64,000 bases of DNA from Notospermus geniculatus (GCA_002633025.1 NMRB01000310.1:24143-88142), one strand, 5' to 3'. Positions 24,085 to 35,379 are shown, counted from the stretch's first letter. The notes: generated from the sequence alone by a model not told the origin. Made by a program: numbers and translations.

Positions 24085-24310
24085 CAGTAAAACTTACATC
24101 ATCGTGTAACAGATGAAATTTTCTTTTAATCTCATTCCTTTTTTCTTAAAATGAAGAGATACGATGGCGATAAAAGCAACGTCTTTGGTGTCATTTTTCC
24201 TGCAGAAAAATGTACCGGTATAGGAAATTTTTTCATAACGCAACGTCAACACTTAAAATGACGTCAATGACGTCGCTCCGGTCGCACCGCTCGCAGCGCC
24301 GACCTGTCGG
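24085..24310. repeat. Repeat segment with an inverted partner at 27200-27440
   Basis: Shared words with the partner include CGACAGTAAAACTTAC, AAAAATGTAC and ATGACGTCAA, in reverse order and orientation. This could be the two ends of a ~3.3-kb element or two inverted copies of one repeat. Confidence 0.5.
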
Positions 24311-25348
24311 GATAAACGGCACGTGGGTTCCTCATTAACCCCGCTTTAGCATTCCATAGCTAAGAGATGCTTTATTTTCGTTACTTCCGACAGCTTCAAA
24401 GAAGATTCGTAAATTCCATTTGTCAGTGATTTCGTGCTTTTTAGGACGTTTTCTATGGCATGCACGTATGCATAATACACTGAACTCCCAAAAGTCGTTG
24501 TGTTTTGTGATCAAGTCGTTTGTTATCAATTTTCTTATTAGATGGTGTAGGCTATTGGTTATCAAGTTATCAACACTTTAAAAAGGTGAATTGCTCAGAA
24601 CGCGAAACTTACTTTTTAGAGTGAATGAAAATTGTTTCCTAAAAACGCCTATTTTAAATAACTGTCAACATTTGCCAGTCTAAGCCCTGGAACGCCTACA
24701 ACTGCAAGCGACCACGATTGCGACTCATCAGCAGGCAAGAATGTTATGCCGCCAGTTCTGACGCAACAAAGTTGTGTGTACCGCCGACCCAATTCGAAGG
24801 CTGCTGTCTACTCTGAGTATTACACTTGTCCCCAATGCATTCCTTGCCAAGGCTAAAGTCCACCGTACACGATACATTTTTTTCCTACGAAATATTTACT
24901 TCCCCTCAGATGCATCCCCCCCCCCCATCTGACACCACAATAACTTGGCTTGGAGAGTGGGAATNCCCCCCCCCCCCGCTAGCTACGCACAGCAAATTAT
25001 ACAAATACATGTAGTAGCTAATATAGCTACTGTTATACAATGCTCATCACATTGGAAACCTCCCGAAGACATATCTTCCACGGCTCGAAAAGCATTTCCA
25101 ATCACACCGCGTGCCATTAAATCGATTGATTCCACGATAATTCAACCAATCAACAATGTTCCAATCTGATTCCTCAATGTGTACAGATTACATCTCAATG
25201 TGCTGTAAATAAGATCTCTTTTTAGATAATTCGATTCTGGAGACAATTTTGCAGTCTGCCATCTCAACGGACTAATTTAATCGAATCTCTTTATGGCAAT
25301 CGAAAGTGCAGGGTGTTTGTGGGAGCTGGCGCGTATGTAAGGGGTTTA
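24311..25348. other. No gene recognised; N beside a poly-C run
   Basis: The single N at 24965 is followed by about 12 C, and another C run is at 24918-24926. Short open frames only. Confidence 0.5.
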
Positions 25349-25662
25349 GGGGCCGTCTCAAAATTGTTTTGATGCCAAAAAAGACGAAGTGACTTCGTCG
25401 GGGGGGAGCCCACTTCGTCTTTTTGCATTAAATTGGCATCACTCTTTTTTACAGGCGAATGACTTTTTTATAGGCCTGTGCTTTCTTCGTTTACTAGTGT
25501 CTTCACATATTTTTCTTGATCATCTTTCCATGCCTACCGTCCCTACATGGATGGATGATGCCAATGTCAAGTGCCCACTTCATCTTTTCAAGGGGGGGGG
25601 GTCAGGGAGAAGATGAAGTCACTTCGTCTTTTTTGGCATCAATGTAATTTTGAGACGGCCCC
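25349..25662. repeat. MITE with GGGGCCGTCTCAAAATT ends
   Basis: The ends GGGGCCGTCTCAAAATT are inverted copies. Just inside, GATGCCAAAAAAGACGAAGT is repeated on each side. G-rich runs occur in both halves. Confidence 0.8.
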
Positions 25663-26670
25663 TTACTTCCCCAGAGTAAAAGTGCAAAACGATCAAACCC
25701 GCAGCACTTGCAGGACGTAGTAATTGGTTTACAAGGCGACCCTTTATTTTCAACACTGTCTGGCAAGTCTGTGTATGTCTGGCAATATTTTCAGCTATAT
25801 CTCGGTTGTTGAAGGAACAACAGGCTTGAAATTCTGGCGTACAGTCATATTCTAGTATGGTTATTTTATTTGTGCGAGAATTTTTGAACAGAAATCCTGT
25901 GAATTTTTTACGGATTTTTTTTTTCGGTGATTTTAGAGGGTAGGCCTATATCGGTTTCTGAGCAATAAAATTCTTAGAAGGTGGCGAATATGATGTCGGC
26001 TGTATATTAGACTTTATAGTTCCTAATAATTATGCCTTTCTATGGTGAGTTGGTGAAATGGCTGAAGTTGACGTTGACGTGGAATTATATAGGCAAATTT
26101 CGAGGTTATCCTGCAACGGGGTCTCTATTCGCCCCGTAGGGCTATTAAATTATTCGCGGTGTGTGAGTGAAGCGGTCTGTGCGCAGTGCGCAGGTAGATC
26201 TAATTGCGTAATGTTATTGCGCTAATTATGCTGTGGATAGGACTGTGAATCACTGGTTGTTGTGTATACGCCATCATGTGTGTTTATATGACAATACACT
26301 GCTGCTGAAGCCTGGGGGAATGAGGCCTATTGCCACCCCTGATGTCACCTTGTGAACCCTATCGCCGCCAGTGATGTGAGTATCGGGGCGGGGGGGGGGG
26401 GTTGACACAGCCGGCCATTAGGGGACAGCCTGTTTGATAATTTCAATAAATGCTGCACTGTTTTCAGTTGGATCGAGTTCATTCATGGCCCCGTGACGGG
26501 GTCATATTTTTCGTCACACACAATAACTTTTACGCTGCAACGTAATACTTCCTAGGAAATAAATGGGATCATCTGCGGTGGGATGCGAAATATTTCCTTC
26601 CAATAAAATTGGATGAGAAATTGTACGAAACATTTCGTACGAAACAATGTTTCTTGTAGGGCGGCCTTAA
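25663..26670. other. No gene recognised
   Basis: Short open frames and a G run at 26389-26400. No RNA gene or coding domain is seen. Confidence 0.45.
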
Positions 26671-27022
26671 AGGAGCTGGACGTCCAAGTTGTAAACACGA
26701 TATTCACTAGTCTCGGTCACCCAGCTGCTCGGTCACCCAGCCGAATCTGAGGATCGAACGTTTGTGTCCTAGTACCTGCGGAACGAAACGGTTGGCTGCG
26801 CGAGACTACATATTCACTTCAGTACATATCACCGATAATAGGTGGCAGCACAGCGTGGATAGAGAACCAGTGAGTGGTTGAGTGAGTTGCATTGGACCGG
26901 GCACCAGTCTAACGATCGCGGGGCGCTACTGGTGCTGCCACCTTCACGAAGGAATAAAACTAGTTTGCTGGCCAGTGTTTGTAAACAAACCAGTTTGTTT
27001 ACAACTTGGACGTCGAGCTCCT
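26671..27022. mobile_element. MITE with TTAA target duplication
   Basis: The ends AGGAGCTGGACGTCCAAGTT and (inverted) AGGAGCTCGACGTCCAAGTT are flanked by TTAA at 26667-26670 and 27023-27026. A smaller repeat at 26710-26806 is nested inside it. Confidence 0.75.
26710..26806. repeat. GTCTCGG...CGAGAC short repeat, nested
   Basis: It begins GTCTCGGTCACCCAGC and ends GGTTGGCTGCGCGAGAC, with TA on both sides. A second copy is at 35284-35378 with the same ends and the shared words GAACGAAACGG and TCACCCAGC. Confidence 0.6.
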
Positions 27023-27199
27023 TTAACGTCCGGCCTGATCTTTACACAGTGTATATCACAAGGCCCGCGATAGGTTGCATTACACCTAGCACACATGGTA
27101 TAGGCCTACATCTGTACGTAAATGCCCCTGTCGTGATCCCCTGTAATATATGCACGACAATTCCACTGCGGATGTTACGAGGGCGAAATTCCAATGAGG

Positions 27200-27440
27200 A
27201 GCGCGATTTTTTGTTTATCCCGATAGGTCGGCGCTGCGAGTGAAGTAACCTTAGCGACGTGATTGACGTCAATTTGACGTTGCCTCATGAAAAAGTGACC
27301 TGTACATTTTTCTACTGGTTTAATGAGACAAAACGTATGCATTTGTCGTTATCACATTTCGTCGTTTTAAGAAAAAAAGCAACGAAATAAAAGACATTTT
27401 CATCTGCTAAAAGATTATGTAAGTTTTACTGTCGGGGGAC
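27200..27440. repeat. Inverted partner of 24085-24310
   Basis: It shares reverse-oriented words with 24085-24310, ending in GTAAGTTTTACTGTCGG. Confidence 0.5.
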
Positions 27441-28497
27441 CAAAACAAACGGGTATGCCAGAAATAAACTGAAATAACGTCAGAAAAAAGAATTTGGTCA
27501 CAACGCTCCCAGCGACCCCGTGTGGTGCTAGTACGGCGCCCTTCTCATTCAAGAAAGGTGTGCTAAGTCTTTCCGTGACACTCACTGGATGTCACGTGTC
27601 ACCCTAACGGAGTTACTGCATTATTCAAAACAAGGGTAGATTAATGTCAATACAGCAATAAAAGACAAACACAGACTTTATGGATTGGCACGACAAGGAT
27701 TGCCTTGCTGGCAGCCTATTGTAATTGGAAAGAGAAAATCTATTAGTTTTAATCTAGGTTTCTGCCACCAATCGACCAAGGGGGAGAAATAACGTAATGC
27801 ACTAAAAAAAATTTTGGCCAGAGTTGCTAGTGTTCAAGAAGGTACCTGCTTAAATTAGGCGCCATATAGCCCAAACCCGCCTAAACCTGCATAATCCCAT
27901 ATAGCCCAAACCCGCCCGTGTGATTTCCGGTGTAAAGGGAAAGAATGTCCCCAGGAAAAACTGTCCCAGGAACAAAAGATCCTATTGTTACATTCTAATC
28001 TCTGGGGATTGGTTTTTTATAGTCATGCCGCTTATTCCGTCATTCAACAATAGAAGTGGACACTTTTTACAGGGGGACACTCTGTACCGTTACACCGGCT
28101 GTCACAGAGGCAACCAACGAAAAAAAATCTAACCTCGGCTCCAGTTGTATCATGTAGCCAGTGTTATAAGCTACAAAATAAACATCACTTGTTCACTTTA
28201 TCTTCAACTTTTTCTTTTTGTCATTTGAGCAAAAAACCAAGATAAGTGAAAAGCACTGGGAAAAAAAGCTGACCTAATTTACACTTGTCTGGCGCCTAAT
28301 GGATGGAATAACCGACATATCGGTAGGGCAAAAGAGTGACCCATCCCTCTGAAAAATTTGCAATAGAACCGTAAGTAAGCAATCTGTGATCTAATTTTAG
28401 TGATTGTGCAATAATACATGTATGATATACCGGTAACCATAGGGTGGCAAAAACACATCGAACTTCAATTTTTTATTTCTCAAAAACTATCCATTAT
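27441..28497. other. No gene; contains half of a duplicated flank
   Basis: From 28318 the sequence ATCGGTAGGGCAAAAGAGTG through TTTCTCAAAAACTATCC matches 33975-34138 in the same orientation. Two related repeats therefore bracket the transposon locus. The rest holds nothing I recognise. Confidence 0.5.
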
Positions 28498-28674
28498 AGT
28501 GTTTTTCAGACAGATGTGGCCAAAGGTAGTTGGCTGACCTCTCGTCACTATACTGTGACGGTGTGATCACAAATAAAAATGTTGCACAACCCTCGGCAGC
28601 CAGTGTCATGGCTGACTGGCTTTAGCTGACACCGTGAAAGAGCTATTGGTTACGCCAACCCTACGGATGATCTA

Positions 28675-28756
28675 CAGGGTGTTTCAAAAAAAGTTGTCAT
28701 CTCTAAAATATCTCCTAGAACCCAAACCCATGAATATTTTTGGCTCAGATTTTGTA
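28675..28756. repeat. Left terminal inverted repeat
   Basis: It begins CAGGGTGTTTCAAAAAAAG and stays aligned with the right end through GGCTCAGATTT. The high identity of the two ends suggests recent activity. Confidence 0.92.
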
Positions 28757-28937
28757 AGCTGTTAGGTGTAGACATACTCATGATGTTTATGTAATGTTTG
28801 TATGATGGTGTCTCGTTATGGTGGAACAGTGACCCCAAAAGTAAAAGGGTCCGAAATGCAGGTGTCCTCCAAACAATAAAAGAACCATGATGATGTAAGT
28901 GCACTGAGGACATTTGAAGGGTTCAGAACCAGAACGG

Positions 28938-29214
28938 CCTAAGTCACTTTTTTCACTTTTACAGGAGAAGTGAAAAATATGATCTTCTCCATTACAGTAG
29001 ACCAATCCATGAACCATGTATTTTCTGGGGGCAAGGGCAATATTGGACTGAATCGCTCCAACGGAAACAAGTCAGGTGCTAATTTGACTGAATTAGGGCA
29101 GTTAACGTGTTTGACCCCATCTCTGTCAAAGGCAGAATGGCCTAAGTCAGTGTCGGAGTGAGCACCAAAAAAACCTAAGTCATGGTTTAGTGAAAGGCAG
29201 AAAAACCTAAGTCA
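28938..29214. repeat. Four subterminal CCTAAGTCA motifs
   Basis: Copies lie at 28938-28946, 29141-29149, 29174-29182 and 29206-29214, all on the plus strand. Two are preceded by GGCAGAA. No matching cluster was seen near the right end. Such subterminal motifs are often transposase-binding sites; that role here is inference. Confidence 0.6.
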
Positions 29215-29251
29215 AAAATTTGGTTTTGCAACACAGAAACAAGTGTTTTTT

Positions 29252-29257
29252 TTTATT
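29252..29257 (-). terminator. Candidate polyadenylation signal of the transposon gene
   Basis: AATAAA on the minus strand, about 500 bases after the stop codon and inside the element. Not decisive, since the region is AT-rich. Confidence 0.3.
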
Positions 29258-29760
29258 TCAGGAAACAATAAAACAATAAAATAGTAAACAGTAACGCAAT
29301 ATTGAAAGATTTGTGTAATTTCAATGAGTTTTCTACCCGGCCACGCCTCCAATAAGGAAACTTTTGAGCGAGAAAAAGTATAAGAATAAAGTAAAAAAAT
29401 TGAACACGCATGAGGTACCCCTTGTTTACCTATGAACGGCATTATACCTAAGACTTTGCGACTAGCATTACACCAATATTGATTGACTTCCTGGGAGGTT
29501 GAAGTTAAGAGCCCTCGACTTGACACAACTTCCACAAGTTCCAGCAGGAAAATTCATGGTGAACATAATTCAATTATCTAAAACATAACATCAGAACAAC
29601 AAGTTGTAACTTGGTCACAAACAAAGCATAACATCCGCCCAGAACATGGAAAAGGCATCTAAACCATCACGTTTTTGTAATCAACCCCAGCTTTAACTTT
29701 GATGCTACAAGAAGCCAAGAATCATTCTGACACTTTGACACTGCATTGCCTGCATTATCC

Positions 29761-32700
29761 TTAGTCACTGTCATCACAATAGTCACTGTCAACGGCATGT
29801 TCATCATGATTTTCCTCGTGTGGAAGGTTCTGGTAGAACTTTCTCTTGTCTACATCTGCAATATATGGGATCTGTTTGCAGATGTCTGCCCATTTTGCTC
29901 TTGTAAGTTTGAGAGGTCCATCATATTTATGCACCAGATCTTCTGAGTAGGCATTGCGCTTGAGAAATGAGACCTTTTTCCAGGTCTCATTCACATCAAG
30001 TGTGTACCGGCACCATACTTCAGTTGGATGATCAATTGAGATGAACGTCCCCGTCTCCCAATCTTTCTCCTCACTTGATCCATAGCTGAACCATCGAACC
30101 TTTGAAAACGAAACATTTTTCCCTGTCTGGTCTTTGAATTGTCCCTTTATACTATTCTGGTTAAGCTTCCTATAGTCCATGAAGTCTTCCGTTCTCATTT
30201 CAATTACAGAGAATGGTGAGGGGTTTGATCTAGAGGCTCTGATGACCTTTGCATAATCTGCAGGGGTATAGATCTTCTCTAACTTGATATTTTGGGCTAT
30301 CAACCCGAAATCTCTGTCATTTGCTAAGCGAGTATGGCCCCTAACTAGAATTTTGTGATCCACACTGGCATATTTGCCAGTGTGGATCAACTGCTGCATG
30401 TGGCACACAACATCATGGTTGCGGTTCTGACCACCGCACCCATCTGTATAAAAGGTGCAGCTTTTTGACCCTGTCTTTTTCCCGTTAAGGTATTTTCTTA
30501 GACACGAGGAAACCTCTGCACCCCCCTTTTTGGCCATTGTTTCTGAATAAATGCACATTGTTGCACTATTGTCGACATGGTCGTGAATGCCGAAGTTGAA
30601 CAAATTTAACTGACGGCTATAGTACATCTCCCCATGAGTTAAGTTTGGCACCATGAGGTTTTGTTGATAGTCAAAGCTGTACACATCTCTGGTATCGCCT
30701 GAACAGTTCTCCCGAACAACAGCACGAGATTTACCATCCCATGACCTTCTTGCTGCAAAGGAATCTTCCTTCATCATTTCATAAGCAGTATCTGCCAAGA
30801 GTAGATGTTCCCTTTTTTCCTCAACCAAAGCGTCTTTGGCTTCAGGGTTCTCCTTTTCACCGTCTATTTTACTGTCCAGGAGGTCACAGGTGCCACATGT
30901 ATCCGTTCTAGGGTACCCGAAACTAATAGAGAACTCATCAAAGATACTTCTGTATACATACTCAGTAACCTGAAATTTACACCGTTTGTCACCATTTTCA
31001 TAGGCCTGCCACGCCTCAGGTTCGTTTTCCTGGACATACAGCTTCCACATTCGTTTTTTATTCAGATTCTCCGGCAGGTACCTCTTTTTTGGGTTGTCCT
31101 TGGGCGAGTAGTGTGATTTTTGCGGGCCAAAGCTTTTGATGTGTTGCTTTATTTTTTCCTTTGTATCTGCGCTAGTTTTGTTTGCGGGTTCATGCCGACC
31201 CCGACGATCAGGCGCAGGCGAAACTGACTGTCCATCAAGAATGTGTCGGACCCGTTGTCGACTGATGTCATGTACTAGCAAAAAACATCCTGCACATATC
31301 TCAAGTCTTTCACCCTTCCTGTTTTTGACGTGAAATTTGGAATTGCAGCCACGCTTGCGGGGTTCTGGTTCTCTGGCCCTATTCTGTAACTTGGTGTCAA
31401 CAGTGTCAATCAGTCCATGCAGATAACTGTCCTGTTTTCCCTTGTCTGCAAGTTCATAAAACTCCCGAAAAATCCACTCCGCATCTTCATCTCCGAGTCT
31501 CTGAAAACACTGTTTTCTGCATTCCCGTTTCTTTAGCTGCCTTGCCTGCACTGTGACTTTTTTCGAATTGACATATTCAAGACCTGCAGCCCTTCTTTTT
31601 TTACGGATGCTCTTCGACCAGTTTTCAGGCCCTCGGCTTCGCTTCTTCAATAGTAAATCTATGAATAAAAATGATATAAGTCTGACATTGGATGAGGCCT
31701 TGTATTCTCAGCTACAGGGTGGCCCAAAAAGCGCAACATCAACCCTCCAGATCTCCAAGGGGGACCAGGTTCAACTGGGAAGGGACATGACCAGGCATTA
31801 GGAGCCCTACTACAGGTGATTGTAATGCCAGCAATTCCAATTGTGGCCTGACATGCCTATTACACCACGTCTATTTTCATATTCATTCAATCATTGCATC
31901 ATCCAATATAGGCATTGTATACTTTTTAAAATTGACACTAGGTCTCTTGAAAGGCCAGGGCCTATGATATATGACAAAGTCTACCCTGACCTGCTTGTTG
32001 TCAAGTTATTACATGGTTTTGAATGGACATCAGACAACCAAGTCTCCAGACCAAAGTTGGGCTCCCCATGTTGCGCTTTTTTGTCCACCAAATTCCTTTT
32101 TAGCTCACTGTAAAGGATTTTAGCCACTTCAATCAAGAGACTGCATGAAAGATCATTCACTAAAATGCTTTACGCAGTGTGTAGATTTTCACAGGTTTAC
32201 ATACCTTCATCAGCATCTGGATCAACATGAATCTCCTCCTCTCCTGGTAGGGCCTTATTGGCTTCTGTCTCATTTCTGCCTTGATCAAGCATGGCAAGGG
32301 GCCTGTTATCATTATCTGTAAACAAGATTAGCCTGTGTAAGTGAATGTTCATTCTTTCATGTGAATATGAGCCGATTTTGAAATAATCTGGCACATGCAG
32401 CGACAGCGTGCAAATTTCCTTAAATTTACATACCTACCTTCATTTACGTGAAGATCAGCTGGATCAACATTCTCTACCATGCCTGCCTCCCCTGCTTGGT
32501 CCTGATTGCCTTCCCTCTCGTTTCTCATTTCATTTCCTTGAGCCAGAAGTCTGTTGTCATTTGGCTGTGAATCTGCAACAAAGATTGCAGTTCAGGTTCA
32601 TCCTGCAGTGCATAATCATTTCTAGTGTTATGTAGCATAGAAATACACGTATCAAAAATTGGTATTTTATGTAAATTTACATGATGTAGGCTGAGCTCAA

Positions 32701-33171
32701 ATCATACTTCTGCACAAGATACACAGATACAGTCATGGAGTAATTGTACATAAAGTAACTCTCATCATGTTCCATACCTTCATGAGACGGCATCGTTACT
32801 GTCAAAAGCACCTCCACCCCTATTGGCAAGTCCACTGGCTCAGCTGACTCGGCAACAACCTTTGGTGTGATATTGTAGGGTACAAGATCTCCATCATTTT
32901 TGTCACTGTTACTGTCAGGCATCTCTCTCTGTAATTTCAACAGCGGATCCGACTCAGCAACCACTACCGGTACCAGTACTGCGGGGGGTACCGGTACCGG
33001 TACAATATAGTCTGGATCATTTTCTTTGTCAGAATCCTCAGTTTCACTTTCGGGTACAACATTTGAGGGGGGTACATAGTCTGGATCATTTTCTTTGTCA
33101 GAATCCTCAGTTTCACTTTCACTGTCAGACAGCATCGTCATCACTTCTTGGGCTGTAAATTTACGTGCCAT
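29761..33171 (-). CDS. Transposon-encoded DUF7869-like protein, four coding exons
   Basis: Join 33171-32778, 32572-32438, 32315-32205 and 31658-29761: 2538 nt, 845 residues. All three introns are phase 1, and each junction makes a GAT (Asp) codon with GAAG before GTA/GTATG donors. Exon 1 begins MARKFTAQEV and holds two copies of an acidic ESETEDSDKENDPDY segment. Exons 2 and 3 resemble each other. The last exon has a basic start, Cys318, Cys335-x2-Cys338 and Cys468-x2-Cys471 (possible zinc ligands), then an RNase-H-like core: Asp543 in SFDYQQN, Asp619 in YTDGCGGQNRN and the DRDFG segment (Asp661, Asp663), with an acidic tail. From memory this matches the family Pfam calls DUF7869; a transposase role is inferred from its position between terminal repeats. 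No frameshift or premature stop is seen. The first residue of the last-exon open frame is TTG, which splicing explains. Confidence 0.85.
31715..32090. repeat. MITE inside intron 3 of the transposon gene
   Basis: The left end CAGGGTGGCCCAAAAAGCGC and the right end (inverted) GGTGGACAAAAAAGCGCAAC are imperfect inverted copies. It fills most of the 546-nt intron, leaving both splice sites intact. A similar end is at 9240. Confidence 0.55.
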
Positions 33172-33175
33172 TTCA

Positions 33176-33268
33176 CCTGCAAAGATTGATTTGATACATT
33201 CAGCTATGTCTGTATGTGTAGAAATCACTGCAAATGCATGTGTAGCATTTTTTATAGGCCTACATACC
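33176..33268 (-). other. Candidate 5'UTR intron of the transposon gene
   Basis: The minus strand has a donor GTAGCAG-GTATGTAGG (last exon base 33268) and an acceptor ATCTTTGCAG ending at 33177. The second exon then starts five bases before the ATG of MARKF. The intron would be 91 nt. Its upstream exon end and the start of transcription are not identifiable. Confidence 0.6.
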
Positions 33269-33754
33269 TGCTACACGTGCATAAACCTCGCGGTTTGTTA
33301 GACCCTGGCCCACCAAAACGAAAAAGGGGTCTATATTGTAGATGGCAGGTCTGTATTCTCAATGCATTATACATGCCAACGAGCGCCCATGGTGATCACA
33401 TTGCCCTCTGTAATGTCATGATGGGATCCGCAACCCTTCAGTACACACTCATAAAGGGTCACAATCACCATATCTTGCTGCGAACTCAAAACTGCAGATT
33501 CTGTTTCAAAGCCCATCCTAAGAAGACCTAGCTCTAAGCCTTTGCTGCAATGCACGCAATAATGNAGACTCCAGTAATCCTGGCAAATTCTGTAGCCTAC
33601 GCAACAAATGAAATAAATGTTTCATTGCTTTCTGATAAATCTTTCCTTTTTTGCATTTTGCACCTGCTCAGTCCGAGGCCTCTTATTCATCCACGCATGA
33701 AGCGGTCAGAGCCAAAATTTCTCCAGGACCTCCATGCATTCTGACCTATCTACA

Positions 33755-33836
33755 TACCAAATCTGAGCCAAAAATATTCATGGGTTTTGGTTCTAGGAGA
33801 TATTTTAGAGATGACAACTTTTTTTGAAACACCCTG
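33755..33836. repeat. Right terminal inverted repeat
   Basis: Inverse of 28675-28756, ending CTTTTTTTGAAACACCCTG and followed by TA. A single N at 33565 lies just inside the element's right part. Confidence 0.92.
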
Positions 33837-34142
33837 TAGTGTTGTGCAACACCACTATCTTTTGGTAAATGTGATCTGGTCACATTCCTGAGTTCAACTA
33901 AGTACCTTTGGCCAGAACGATATGAAAAACACTGTACCTGCGGAACTCGAAAATACGGCAACACCAATATAAATTATCGGTAGGGCAAAAGAGTGACCCA
34001 CCCATCTAAAAAAAACTGCAATACAACAAACAATAAATAATCAATCTGCAATCTTATTATGGATTATGGATGTAACAATCAGATACCGGGTGACACAAGC
34101 GCATCGAACTTCAAATAGTGATTTCTCAAAAACTATCCGGTA

Positions 34143-34324
34143 GTAAAAGTAGGGTTATAGTCGTCAACGAATTTGGCAAACTTTCGACCCTAACCGGGGT
34201 CTTCCTCAGGCACTTTCTAGTAGAGATCCGAGAAGTGAAACGAAGTGAAGTGAAATATCTACTAGAAAGTGCCTGAGGAAGACCCCGGTTGGGGTCGAAA
34301 ATTCGGAGACGACCTTACTTTTAC
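34143..34324. mobile_element. Foldback MITE with GTAAAAGTA ends and TA target
   Basis: The termini GTAAAAGTAGGG and (inverted) GTAAAAGTAAGG are each flanked by TA. Long inner arms contain CCTGAGGAAGACC and GGGGTCGAAA. The related uninterrupted sequence CAAAAACTATCC followed by TTAT at 28481-28498 fits insertion at a TA. Confidence 0.75.
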
Positions 34325-34643
34325 TATCATTTTGTGTGTCGTTTTTGTGCTTTATGGTGGATATCTCAAAAACTATCCATAAATTTAATGAAGTTTGATA
34401 CCATATCAATTCAAGATTTTTGTTTCATATGTGAATTTTTTCCATCGATACTTTTGTATTAAGACTGTATCAGTCTCGATATAAAGAGCTAGAAAAAATG
34501 CAATTCCGGAATGAAATAAGATACGACGACGATAAAAAACTATATCGCAATATTCAAATTGCAATCTCACACTACAACTGAAATTAATGGCTAGTAAGAT
34601 TTTTCTTACAAGATTATTGCAAGAAAAATCTTTAAAATTTTAA

Positions 34644-34877
34644 AGCCGTACAATCACGAGAGCTACCGTAGCCGTCGATTCACATTTTGGTTCGAACACT
34701 CGTTGAAAAAGTCACGTGATAGTGGCATGCTTCCATGTGAAATAATCTGATTGATTATCGACTCTGACCACAACACTTGTTTTTCGTCATCTAGCCTTTG
34801 CTAAGAAACTTTCCCGCATTTTTGTTCGAACAAAAATGTGAACCGATGGCTACGGTAGCTCTCGTGATCGTATGGCT
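34644..34877. mobile_element. MITE with TTAA target duplication
   Basis: The ends AAGCCGTACAATCACGAGAG and (inverted) AAGCCATACGATCACGAGAG are flanked by TTAA at 34640-34643 and 34878-34881. Inner arms share CTACCGTAGCC. A single related end appears near 51488. Confidence 0.8.
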
Positions 34878-34881
34878 TTAA

Positions 34882-35283
34882 TAGGATTTTTCTTATTAAT
34901 GTCACAGTTGCATCCAAAAATTGACTACACAGATTATTACTGAAGTGTATAGAATGCATAAATAGAATATATATTTTGCTTTTGTTTTATCAAATTCGGA
35001 TGAGTAGTTTGGGAGATATTGAGGAATATGTATATATGAAAATGCCAGTGGTGCTATTTTCCGTACAGTAAGGAACTAGCCAGGGTCGAAAATGCTAATT
35101 TATGCGCTATGTCAATGCAGGAATAAATGAAATCAAATCTGAACCATCCAATGTGGAGATAAGTTCATTTTCATTTACATATTTACTAACTGACAAATTT
35201 CTGACGTGATTCTCTCACATGAATAGTGCATAAGTCCATTACAGCAATAAAATCATGCTCATTTTGCAAATTCCTGCAATGGC
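34882..35283. other. No gene recognised
   Basis: AT-rich sequence with only short frames. Confidence 0.45.
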
Positions 35284-35378
35284 GTCTCGGTCACCCAGCC
35301 TCGGTCACCCAGCAGCTGTTTCGAATCTGGGGATCCGTGTAGCAGTGCTTTGGAACGAAACGGCTGGCTGCGCGAGAC
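35284..35378. repeat. GTCTCGG...CGAGAC short repeat
   Basis: Second copy of the repeat nested at 26710-26806, in the same orientation. Confidence 0.6.
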
Positions 35379-35379
35379 T

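Larger units (their letters stand above)
28675..33836 (-). mobile_element. Complete DNA transposon, TA target, 82-bp terminal inverted repeats
   Basis: The element is 5162 bp. The left terminus 28675-28756 and right terminus 33755-33836 are inverted copies with only about three mismatches near their inner parts, both starting CAGGGTGTTTCAAAAAAAGT. TA lies directly outside each end (28673-28674 and 33837-33838). It carries one spliced gene on the minus strand, small subterminal repeats and a younger MITE in an intron. The related unoccupied target at 48040-48250 supports TA duplication. A TA target and CAGGGTG end would suggest Tc1/mariner, but the encoded protein does not look like a mariner transposase. 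Confidence 0.9.
28498..33933. repeat. Older ~270-bp MITE split by the transposon
   Basis: Left (28498-28530) and right (33901-33933) termini are imperfect inverted copies of AGTGTTTTTCA and TGGCCAAAGGTA words. With the 5.16-kb insertion and one TA removed, about 272 bp remain. A related interior is found, reversed, at 48040-48250. Confidence 0.65.

Noticed and set aside
28675-33836. Classical Tc1/mariner element
   Set aside because: TA target and CAGGGTG ends fit, but the 845-residue spliced protein lacks the compact mariner transposase pattern and instead has FDYQQN and YTDGCGGQN motifs.
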